From positions 5,146,001 through 5,210,000 of the forward strand of contig CM038920.1 of assembly GCA_021904315.1 (NCBI GenBank): 64,000 nucleotides of DNA, written 5' to 3'. Shown one piece after another: positions 12,440 through 21,570 of this stretch. Source of the stretch: Sphagnum magellanicum. Taxonomy: Eukaryota > Streptophyta > Sphagnopsida > Sphagnales > Sphagnaceae. A program made the position numbers and the translations under genes. The notes under the pieces are model-generated. The model did no database searches. It was not told where the DNA came from and saw only the letters and a list, made by a program, of their open reading frames with translations. Numbering within the stretch: the first letter of the stretch is position 1; each line of letters starts with the position of its first letter.

Positions 12440-13100
12440 AAAATAAAAAAATTCCCAGCATTACCACTAAGATTCTCAGGATGCCCAAGTAGATTTTTGG
12501 CTAAGTTTGACATGCTTGTTTAGGCCTTTAATGAGCTCAAACTCTTATTGACCGCTGCTAAGATGTGAAGGGGAGTAGAGGATTCATTTATTAGGTCAAG
12601 TGGCAAATTTTTGACACAGCTAAGTTCTAAGAGCACCATGGCTGCAAATAATGTGTTAACAATTCTCAAGTGGGCAAATATTCTCTCCCATCTCTTTTTG
12701 AGTTGGGTTCAATGATGAAAGTTTGGGCTGTCATTTGGACAGCCATCACAATAAAAACACTTGCATATGGGAATTGAGCAGAGTGTTTAGGCTCTCATTT
12801 TGGTCCAAGTTAGTTCTGCACAACTTCTAGCCACCAACAGCCAATTCTCACTTGCTTTGTTGGTCAGTCCATTGGACAGGATGGAGCTTATGAGCCATGG
12901 AGCTCATGCCCCATGATTTATAGCATAAAGTAGGCACAAGGAAATATTTATAAATATTATGATCTAACCATCCATTGATACATCCCCTATTTTGTCCTTT
13001 TCCAAGTGCTTTCCACTCCAATTTTGTTGTTATGGGTAGGAGCCTGGAGGTCATATTTAAAATCAATACTTATTCAATACCATGTAGATGACCTATCATG
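12440..13100. other. Near-identical patch shared by both arms, left copy
   Basis: By eye about 640 bp here is almost identical to 41,985-42,635; I found one clear difference (T-rich versus CTCTTTG near 12,705). Flanking sequence differs every few dozen bases. It contains a minus-strand 72-codon ORF (12,848-13,066) identical in both copies, with no recognised domain. It could be a gene-converted patch, a constrained non-coding element or a small gene. Confidence 0.5.
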
Positions 13101-13149
13101 CATGCTAGTTGTGGTAGGCACACACAATGGAAATCTCAGCATTGCTTTT

Positions 13150-13420
13150 ACTGGCAAAATTTTGCCTCAATTCAAAAAAGAAATGATTTTCAAAGTTTTC
13201 AGTTGCCAAAACAAGAAAAAGTACAACTTACCAGATTCATACATTTCGTTTTTATCATGTAGCCAAAAATATAAAAGAATGGTTAAACATTGTACTTTAT
13301 TTCTGATATATAGCCAGATTTGGCTAAATCTTCATAGGGATGATCACCACCTTTTTTACATCTTCCTATGGATGATAGCCACTTTGTGTACAAATTTTTT
13401 TTTCTAAAAAAACAGTGAAC
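13150..13420. repeat. Dispersed 250-bp repeat (AGCCAGATTTGGCTAAATCTTC type)
   Basis: Resembles 20,990-21,260 in the same unit: both run from a GGCAAAATTTTGCC-like start, through a TTTTCA(A/G)TT segment and TAGCCAAAAATATA, to CAGATTTGGCTAAATCTTC and a GATGAT-rich end. Mirrors lie at 41,680-41,920 and 33,730-34,000. A looser relative lies near 1,980-2,170 (ATAGCCAAATATGGCTAAATG). Probably an old short interspersed element; non-coding. Confidence 0.5.
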
Positions 13421-14094
13421 ATGATATATCTTATAGAGGTAGATGCCAGTCTTTTCTTTTCTTTTCTTTTTGCAAATAATCGCCAAAAGGGAACGCAGTT
13501 TGCTGAAAATGGAATATTCTGTTTTGGCATAACACTTTTGTGTGGAGTTAATTTTCTCACCAAGATGATGTTCTTCCTAACTGGGTACTTGATATTAGTT
13601 TTGAAAACTCTTTTGGGAACCAACAAAGAGTTTCATATAGAATCATATATTTGGTAGGAAAGAGGACCCCACTAGGTGGAACCTCCTTCTGCCCTGGTTT
13701 TTTTAATGTAATCATCATAAAGGGGTCCTTGCTTCCCCCCCACCCCGCTTGGGATTCTTTCATATAAAGCCAAGAGTCCAGGCCAAAGAATTTTTTTTTG
13801 TGAAATTTTGCAACTTGGCCCAGTACCCTTAAATCTTTCTTCTAGGATAACATAGAATTGCATAAAAAGCTCAATGTTGTTTAGAGTAGTCAATAGTTTG
13901 TTTTGTAAAACATAAATAACCCAATGAAAACTGCAGCAACTAACTGCTAAGAAATAGAAATTAATACCCTGAAAAATACAGTAGACAAATTTTTGTCCTT
14001 CAGCAGATGAAACCCAAAATGTTTTTGTGGTAGGCGCCCTGTCTTCCTTTTGTAGCTAGTCTAACAGCGGTAAGGGTGGCTGCCTCCTTTGATC

Positions 14095-14465
14095 GGGTAT
14101 CTCCCAGTGTTGGCCGGTTATCGAGTTTTGGCCCGGTTGTCGGCCCAAGTAGTGATAACCTATCAGTCAGTTCTTTGGGTTTTTGCATAACTAGTTAATA
14201 ACCTAACCACTTTGTATTGAATTTTCAAATTTTTATAACCTACCCAGATCGCCTGGTTATAATCCGGGTAGGTTATCAATCTCAAAATGCTAAGCATGTT
14301 TATAATATAAAATAGAAATACAAAAGATGAAATCAAAAATGAAAATAGCCCCATATTTGGCTAATAACCAACAAGATAACTGATGTCTATTAATCAACTA
14401 TTTGATAACCTACCCTTATTCGCAACCAAAGGTTATTTACCCAAAAAATACTAACCTTTAGACCA
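14095..14465. repeat. Cluster of GGTTAT / ATAACCTACC motifs, left copy
   Basis: Within 370 bp, GGTTAT or its complement ATAACC occurs roughly ten times in both orientations, often extended to GGTAGGTTAT or ATAACCTACC. It could be a fold-back element or a cluster of protein-binding sites. Mirrored at about 40,600-40,970. Confidence 0.45.
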
Positions 14466-14708
14466 GCGCTCAATTGAAAAAAAACACCCTACTGAATGGT
14501 TATGAAAAGAAATAAATAACCGGCAAACACTGGCACTGCTTGACAGCTGCCCAGGATGAAAAATTTGGTCAGTCTCTATCGGGCATGGGTCCTGGCAGCA
14601 CATGTTGCCAGAGATGATGGCCATCAGTTCGTCTAGCGTGTTGCAGAAGTTAATGGGATAGGATGAAAGAGTGTTTTCACATTCAATCCGACACATCCTC
14701 TTCATCAT
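14451..14708 (-). other. Conserved exon-like ORF, left copy (unidentified)
   Basis: 85 codons, Cys-rich, starting MMKRMC. The counterpart at 40,359 (+) shares about the first 60 residues with several substitutions (for example R/K, I/D, T/A, E/G, P/M), then both run into low-complexity sequence. A possible first exon facing away from the PAH pseudogene at 15,012. No family recognised; most substitutions change the protein, so it is probably not constrained. Confidence 0.25.
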
Positions 14709-15011
14709 CTCTACGCATCACTCTTCACGCCTGGCTAGCTTTGTAGTTCGATGCGAGCTAGAGCTCAAGGTTGCATTATCCTTTTCTTTGAATCTTTGAG
14801 ATGTATTAGACGGTTGTTCATGCAGCTAGTTCACACTTGGAAGCAGGGCAGAGTGAGAGAACTTATGAGATGTCTTATTTAAATTTTCTTCATCTTTGCG
14901 CATGAGTATACTGGCAGACATGTAGTCTACAATTGGAAGGAGCACAGCTAGAGCTTACATGTTCGCGTGATTGCAGCTTCGATCTACAACAACAATCTCA
15001 AGATAAGAGAA

Positions 15012-15652
15012 ATGGCTAATGAGCAATATCTCCTTTCCCACCCAGCCTGTCCGCTCAGGATCCATCGTGATACCGCGGACCAGTATACGAGATTTCTAGA
15101 GGTTTTCTATGAACTCCTGCAGCAAGAGTTGGCCTAAGCTATGAAGACAAAGATCATGTACCTGGGCCGCGGATTTCCTGGAGAAGCGCATCGAGACTGC
15201 GCAGTGGGTGGAGCTTGTAATTAACCAGAAATTCTGAGATTGAGGCAAGAGTAGTCAAGCGGATCCACGACAAAAAATGATTGGTGCTCCTGAATTTGAC
15301 CAACTGCCTCGCTCTACCGCTGGACACAAAGCTACCACAAGTGATGGTAAAGTGGACTGAACATAAAGAAGGGCGATAAGGCCAGTGCCTGATGATGTCT
15401 ATATCCAAGAGATGCATCAACGTGTGGTCCAAGAGTTGGATCAAGCCCAAGACCTAGTAAGCAGAATCGAGGCTAGTCTCCAAGGGAGAAACGAGGAGCA
15501 TGTGTAGTATGTACAGAGCGTTCCTCCATAACGTCACTGTGCACAGCAAGGACGAAAAGACCGCAGACGAAGCGATATGCTCGGTTGCCGCCATGCTCCA
15601 GACCGAGCACAGGGACTTTCTTCACAAGTTCTGCAATTTCCTCAAGATCTGA
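15012..15652 (+). pseudogene. PAH-domain (SIN3-like) gene remnant, left copy
   Basis: Reading through frameshifts and stops gives protein-like text. It starts MANEQYLLSHPACPL, then has TADQYTRFLEVFYELLQQEL (first PAH-like helix pair), FLEKRIETAQWVELV, LVLLNLTNCLALPLDTK, DDVYIQEMHQRVVQELDQA, and ends with MYRAFLHNVTVHSK through LHKFCNFLKI. The last piece has the PAH pattern: Y-x-x-F-L, a central Val/Leu helix, H-x-x-F-L, then F-x-x-F-L. PAH domains are four-helix modules by which SIN3 corepressors bind transcription factors. At least two frameshifts and a TGA (Trp in the right copy) disable it. Introns could explain some breaks but not all. Confidence 0.5.
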
Positions 15653-17390
15653 TCGGCTTTTGTGGTGGTAATTTCAAAGGTGAAAGTGCACATAATTTCC
15701 TTACTTCCTATCAACCAGAAGAACTAATTTTCTGGTCATACCTACAAGGGGTTTACATGCTATGATTTGTTTCAGTTGTATGTATCTTGAAGACTGGGTG
15801 CTCAAAGACTAAGTTGGTGGTTGTGAAAACTTTGATTAGGAAAATGGTTTTATGCAAGGAAGACATGCTCATTGATTTATTCTCTTTGCATTATGCATTC
15901 GAACTTGTGCCAATCTTATGCACTTTATGTCTTATTGTTTCCAGGAATAGAATGAAAGGTACCAAGGTTGAGTTATATAAAGCACTTGCAATCACTTCAG
16001 ATCTGTATTAGTTTTACAATCTTCTTGCATTGGTTTTACATTCTTTTGTCAGACAGAGTCCAGACTTGAGGGAGCTTTTTGGTTTTGTCAGCAGGCAAGG
16101 TGTTGAGTACATGAGATGGAAACAATTTCTCTTTTGAATCAATCAAGTGCAGGGCTCAGTGGAATGACATGATCAATATAGGTTACCTCCTTGTGGACCC
16201 GCTTATATCTCTTTGTTTCTTTCATAGGTAGTTGCAGGAACTGGGACTTACAAAAAACCTCATGAACAACATTGATCTATTTTGCATATATTTCAGCCTC
16301 TGTTGGGGACCTGAGATTTGCATTGTACCAGTTTGTCCTTCAGTTATTTTTCAAGTCTTATGTGTACTCAGCTTGTGCTTCTCACTTTGCTTCACATCAT
16401 GTTTGCAAAGTTGCTTAAATTGTCACATGGGTTGTTGTGTCTTGGATAGGTGTGTGCTGCACATCCACACCATCTTGTTTACTGGCTTACTTTTTAGAAC
16501 TGCTAACCAAACCTGTCTTGAGTGAACCCTAGCAAGCAATCAAGCATAGAACAGGATGGTGATCATGGCTAGTTAGCTTCATGAGAGCACTTCAAAGTTC
16601 AAATCTCTTGAACACCAGATTACATCACACAATCCAAACCTAAAAACCACAATTGATTCTTCAATCAGCAGAGAGGCCACCCTTTCCACATACAGTACCA
16701 AAATGTGTTTGTAGTTTGTGCATAATTTGGGTTGTGGTTGGTGTTGTGGTAACACTTCAGGTCTGTTTTGTCTTTTGCCTTCTTTTGTTTGCAAAGCATG
16801 TTCTACTAATTTTCTGTGTACAGTTCACCAGTCTTATTCAAGTCTTTGGGGCCTTGTGTTTTCATTGCTCTTTGTTTTCAATTTCCTCCAATGTAATGTA
16901 CAGACCTGTAACAACACATGTTATAACATGTGGTCATGGATTTATGAATAATAACTTGCAGTCCAAAGGATTATATACAGTAGATGATATAGATACTTCC
17001 TAGATATGAACCCAAGTTTCTATGGTTCCATTTTATTGTTGGTTTCCATTCTTAAAATTGGATGCAGACTGTCTTTGGCCAGTTATGGTCTGAGAGATCT
17101 TGTGTGCATGAAAATTATTTTATTGTCATTTCTTCCTCTGATGCTTCCATGTAGGTCTTGTATGCCACTTGTGATAATTCTAAATCTAGATGATATTTTT
17201 CTGTGCATGACAAGACTTCCACGTTGACATGTGCTGTTGCATCACACTTTCAATATTTTGAGTTTATAGAACTACATTGTAATACACTTCATACACTTTT
17301 GGTACTGTAATATACAGAAAGCCAACTAATATTTTCGTGAAGTCCTGTAAAGGAGTAACAAGTGCATGTTTGAGTTTAATGACTTGTTTC
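15653..17390. other. Long stretch with exon-like islands, no firm gene
   Basis: Downstream of the PAH remnant on the plus strand. An island at about 16,050-16,136 follows a TTTTGTCAG acceptor-like site and reads VRQSPDLRELFGFVSRQ. It recurs on the minus strand near 38,900-38,975 with one or two changes. Splice-like TTGCAG and TTTCAG sites are frequent. Mirrored at about 37,660-39,410. I cannot assemble a gene. Confidence 0.3.
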
Positions 17391-18275
17391 CAGATCTTAT
17401 AACAATGTCTCTGGGGCATTGGGACATTGTTCTTGAGCCTGGTAGATCTTCTGTTCAAATAGTGAATATGATGCCATTCTCTGTCATTCCCATGGGGAAA
17501 ATCATGTATAGCACCACAAAGCTACCAGAAAGCAATGTGTTAATATACCGGACTCATTGTTTGTTTGCAGAGAGTGCTCATATATCACTTTCTGAATTTT
17601 GTTTTCTAAAATCCATCCAAGCTACTTTCCAGAGATTAAATCTCTTGAGTTTAGTTCACCAGATCAGTGCTGCAGAGATCCCTGGTGTTCCTGTATTCCA
17701 ATGATGGAGGGGAAGAAGCCTAACTATGAATTGTCTCATTTACATAAGCTAAGAAATATGCCTCATTCAACACATGGAGCTTGCTTGAAACTAATTCCTG
17801 ATTTCTCTGTGAGTCCTTTGACATTTTAAGTACATCTTTGCTGTACCAGCTTAAAACACAATCCAGTTTCTCAGTACTTCCAATTTATTGCTGATGAAGA
17901 TTGTCAGCAGTTATAGTCCATCTAGTTTTCCACCATACGATTAAGTTACAGGGTTTCTGCTCAAATTTGGCTTAAGTCAATATCTGTTGCACTGATTTCA
18001 GTGATTTATTAATCTTGTTGTAGCGATCCAAAGAGAGTAAACATTTTTTCTAGCTGGACTCTCTTGTTTCATTTTCTGGCCATACATAGTTCTGATATTT
18101 TATGTTGCAGGACAAAAGGAACTCATGCAACATCAAGCCTAGCACCAAATGGATTACAATCTTGTATAGTTTCACTAAGTCTCCCATGCAACAAAAAAGA
18201 ACACTACAAGGGATTAGACGCAAGACTGAGACATCAATTAATTACCATGTGAGGAGGGAGAAATTCCAAGTGTAA
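17391..18275 (+). pseudogene. Candidate two-exon gene remnant, left copy (unidentified)
   Basis: One exon-like block ends near 17,808 (CIPMMEGKKPNYELSHLHK ... LIPDFS) at a TCT|GTGAGT donor-like site. A second begins after TTATGTTGCAG at 18,111, reads DKRNSCNIKPSTKWITIL and ends with REKFQV and a TAA at 18,275. The right copy has a 12-bp, in-frame insertion in the second block (GIGRGIGRKT for GIRRKT). Upstream, 17,398-17,520 reads SLGHWDIVLEPGRSSVQIV. No family recognised; status between living gene and remnant is unclear. Confidence 0.3.
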
Positions 18276-18745
18276 CTTGCTTGCAACAGTATTGGTGACA
18301 GTCAAGTATGCATAATTTCCAAATGAGCAGCACAAGGGAAGAGACATGATGTGTTGAAACAGACATATAACAGAGCTCTAATATCATGGCTCAAGATGAC
18401 TATTTTCAGGGAAATTGGCAGAGTACTTGGAGGTTTCTCAACTGAACAGTTTTAATGTGACCTCTTTTGTGTACAAATTGTTCTTCAAGACAAAAGTCAG
18501 ATTGAAGTGTTTACTTTTAGGTACTGCTTGCCTCTTAGCATCTGGATTTTGAGTTGAACAAGTAGTTTATTCAGCCATGTGCTTTAAGATGGTCAAAGGC
18601 TCGAGGGTTAGGAAGATCACACAGGGCTGTAGGTTTTGCTTGCTTGGGCTGAAACAGGGTAGAAATGACATAAACATGGCAGTGAGCCCAAACAAGAAAA
18701 AAATCTCAGAAAAGCTTCAACATCTATGAACATATGTGTAATACT

Positions 18746-19250
18746 TCAAAGTGATAACTGCACGCAGCAGTTCTGAAATGGAACACATGTACCACATAAT
18801 GCAAAACACATCAAGAATGAAGCTGAAGATGGAAATCCTGCCATTGTTGTTCATGCAAGCAGCGGTGTTGAAATGGAACACATGTACCACATAATGCAAA
18901 ACACATTAAGAAAGAAACTCAAGATGGAAATCCTGTCATTTTTGTTCATGTAAGCAGCAGTGCTGAAATGGAACACATGGAACACATGTACCACAGAATG
19001 CAAAATACATTAAGAAAGAGGCTGAAGATCGAAATCCTGCCGTTGTTGTTGGTGCAAGCAGCAGTGTTGAAATGGAACACATGTACCGCATAATGCATCA
19101 TATCCCAAAAGAAGCTGAAGTTGGAAATCCTGCCATTGTTGTTCATGCAAGCAGCAGTGTTGAAATGGAACACATGTACCACAAAATGCAAAACACACCC
19201 AGATAGAAGCTAAGGATGGAAATCCTGTCATTGTTGTTCATGAGCTATCA
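18746..19250. repeat. About 95-bp minisatellite, left copy
   Basis: Five units, with GAAATCCTG at 18,833, 18,928, 19,031, 19,125 and 19,219, giving spacings of 95, 103, 94 and 94 bp. Each unit holds GTTGTTCATGCAAGCAGCAG, GAAATGGAACACATGTACC and AATGCAAAACACA. Unit lengths are not multiples of three, so the array is not a protein repeat. It lies downstream of the PAH gene's stop codon. Confidence 0.85.
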
Positions 19251-19932
19251 AAGTACCAGACCTACAAAGGGAAGATGCATGATCATCAAGATGCATCACT
19301 GTCAATTGACAGTGAGTTTACAAGCCCCAACAAATTGCCTGTAATCTAACAGATATTGTTTCACTGCATGGTGGTGTCCACAAGCTGAAGGAAGCCAAGA
19401 TATGGAAAGGCATTCCCAACTTTCACCAAGTCCGTTTATTATTCAGCACCTCTGCGCCCAGACCAAAACTCCCCTCTTTCTTTGTAGACCTGTCTGTTAA
19501 AAGGAACAAGAACGAAGTAAGAACCAAGGCATACATACCAAAACACAATTCAGGTCCCTTGTAGAAGGGTCGATAACCCTAGTTCACTACTGTTCCAAAC
19601 CCCAACCGGATCCTCACGAGTGCACAAGGTTACTGCGTCAACAGAGATACACAGAAAATGTCAACACAAAAGAAAACCTTTATCAAACATCATGGACTCC
19701 ATGATAGCTCCCCATGCAGCATGATTCTCTAGCAAAACCTTTCTCAAACAGCTATACTAGTGTCATACCAATAGCCAGAATTTGTCTGCTTGAGGGTTCT
19801 AGCGGGGATGCACTAGATAAGCAACAGTGATATGTAGCAACAAGCTTAAAGACTGGATGTTAATTAGTTTATTGGGAAGTGATTAGAAGATGTCTGACTA
19901 GTACCTTGCAAACCACCCCCAGAGCCCATCGA
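19251..19932. other. 3' flank of the PAH gene, no gene seen
   Basis: Unique-looking sequence between the minisatellite and the PAH gene stop, mirrored at 35,034-35,735. No ORF of note. It may include the 3' untranslated region of the PAH gene. Confidence 0.5.
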
Positions 19933-20607
19933 TCAGGGTTCGAAGAAGAAGCGAAATCCTGCAATGAGTTCCGGGTGGTCGAGCTGGAACAAAGCGGTAA
20001 CTATGGGCAGCATTTCGTCGTGGGTCTTCTCACCAGAGCACAGCAGGGCTACGCAGCACTCGAACTCGATGTACACCAACTCCTGGTTGATCATTCGGAA
20101 GTAGATCTTCATGCTTGTAGTGTACGCGTACCATAGTTCTTTAGCCAAATATGTGATCTCGGTATCGGTCATCGGCCGCAACATGCCCAGCTCCATATCC
20201 AGTTCTGTCTCTTCTTCCTCCACGTCCTCTTCCTCGTCTTCGTCCTCTTCCTCCTCCGAGTCCTCCTCCGAGTCCTCCTCTCCCTCCTCTTCCTGCTTCG
20301 TAATTGCCAAACAAACAAACAAGCTCCTAGAACATAAAACGCACACGTGAAGGATATGAACAAGGAAAGAGAAAGCGTTCATCCAGATTTCCAGTTTTGC
20401 ACTTTCCGCCGCATCCTGCTTCATTGCGGATACAAACAAGCATTGAAGGAACAAACCAGCTGCTGGAATGTAGAACCCATACGTAATGAAGATAGAGAAG
20501 AGAAAGCGCGTGATGCTGCAATTCGCTTCTACCACACTCTTGGATAGAAACACTTGCAACTCACGAGGAATTAAGAGCAAGTCGAGCGACATACTGCAGA
20601 GCCCCAT
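19933..20607 (-). CDS. PAH-domain (SIN3-type) protein with hydrophobic N-terminus and acidic tract, left copy
   Basis: 224 aa, intact. Residues 33-62 and 74-102 are strongly hydrophobic (two possible membrane helices). Residues 106-134 are almost all Glu/Asp. Residues 146-223 match the PAH pattern: ELVYIEFE, then PIVTALFQLDHPELIAGFRF, equivalent to the Y-x-x-F, V-x-x-L-F, H-P-x-L-I-x-G-F signature of SIN3 PAH domains. SIN3 proteins carry several PAHs and use them to bind repressors; a single PAH behind membrane-like helices is unusual. The start is the first ATG of the frame, 160 nt downstream of a TATA box. The right copy's C-terminal 85 residues are identical. Function inferred only; an intron hidden in the hydrophobic part cannot be excluded. 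Confidence 0.75.
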   Translation of the reverse strand: MGLCSMSLDLLLIPRELQVFLSKSVVEANCSITRFLFSIFITYGFYIPAAGLFLQCLFVSAMKQDAAESAKLEIWMNAFSFLVHILHVCVLCSRSLFVCLAITKQEEEGEEDSEEDSEEEEDEDEEEDVEEEETELDMELGMLRPMTDTEITYLAKELWYAYTTSMKIYFRMINQELVYIEFECCVALLCSGEKTHDEMLPIVTALFQLDHPELIAGFRFFFEP

Positions 20608-20766
20608 GATGCGAAAAAGAGAAAGAACAAGAAAAAGAGCAAGAGAAAATGAATGATGAAGAGCTGCTGCTCCGTTTAAGGACTCCTTCGTTGATGGGTG
20701 GAAGCTCGCCCGCGGCTATAAGGACTACTTGGTCGATGGGTGCAGCGAGAGCAGCGACACCTGCTT

Positions 20767-20774
20767 CTTATATA
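20767..20774 (-). promoter_or_regulatory. TATA box of left PAH gene
   Basis: TATATAAG on the minus strand, 160 nt before the ATG at 20,607, conserved at the same distance in the right copy. The surroundings are more GC-rich than the rest of the unit. Confidence 0.7.
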
Positions 20775-20989
20775 CGCGACGGAAGGACAGATATCGACGT
20801 CTGCGGTGGAATCTACTTTTCCAGCATCCACCGTTGGCATTGTGCAGATTCTGTAATTTAATGGTTCAAGGGAATTTTTTATTTATCACACGCTACATAT
20901 GCATAATGGCCCTAATGAGAATCTTGACACTCTGATTGGAAATCAGGTTACGAGTTCAAAGCCATAACGGATTGTAGTAGTCTTTTCTT

Positions 20990-21260
20990 AATTGATGAAA
21001 TTTTGCCAGAAAGAGAAGTTAAAAAGTAAATTTTTGAAAACTAATTAATTTTGGAAGTTTTCAATTTCCAGAAGTGAAGGAAAAAAAGGAGTACAAATGA
21101 CCAGATTTTAATACGTGGCTGTCAATATGTAGCCAAAAAATATAGGAGGATGATTAAGATTTGTACAAGTTCTTATAATTTGTCATATATAACCAGATTT
21201 GGCTAAATCTTCCTAAAAATGATTGCCGCTTTTTTTCCATCCTGCTATTGACGATATTCA
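20990..21260. repeat. Dispersed 250-bp repeat, second copy in unit
   Basis: Homologous to 13,150-13,420, more diverged from it than the arms are from each other. It lies just upstream (promoter side) of the PAH gene at 19,933-20,607. Mirrored at 33,730-34,000. Confidence 0.5.
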
Positions 21261-21570
21261 CTTTACTGTCTTGCTAACATGGTGGCACGCTATTTGACAA
21301 GTGTTCCCCAGTGCATATTAGCATGTATCATGCACATGGCATTTTCATATCTCCCTATTACTTTTATGCACATTCCTGGTCACTGGTTGGACGAACGTCA
21401 TAACTTACCCTCTCTTTTGTCCTATATGTCTCTTTTGTGTGCATAACCAGTAAGTTCGGCGCTCACTTAAACTGAGTAATGTTCAGTAACTAGCTTGAGT
21501 ATGCATGTTGTGATGAATGGATCAGCGTTCACAAGTCTCAAGGAATAGGACCTGCACAGTTGAGTTGGTG

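Noticed and set aside
18946..19231. Repeated His/Phe/Cys ORFs as a protein repeat
   Set aside because: The unit lengths (94, 95 and 103 bp) are not multiples of three, so no repeat frame is maintained.
20111..20350. Poly-Ser ORF opposite the PAH gene (and its mirror at 34,628-34,855)
   Set aside because: It is the reverse complement of the Glu/Asp tract (GAG/GAA read as CTC/TTC-type codons), hence a shadow of the real gene.
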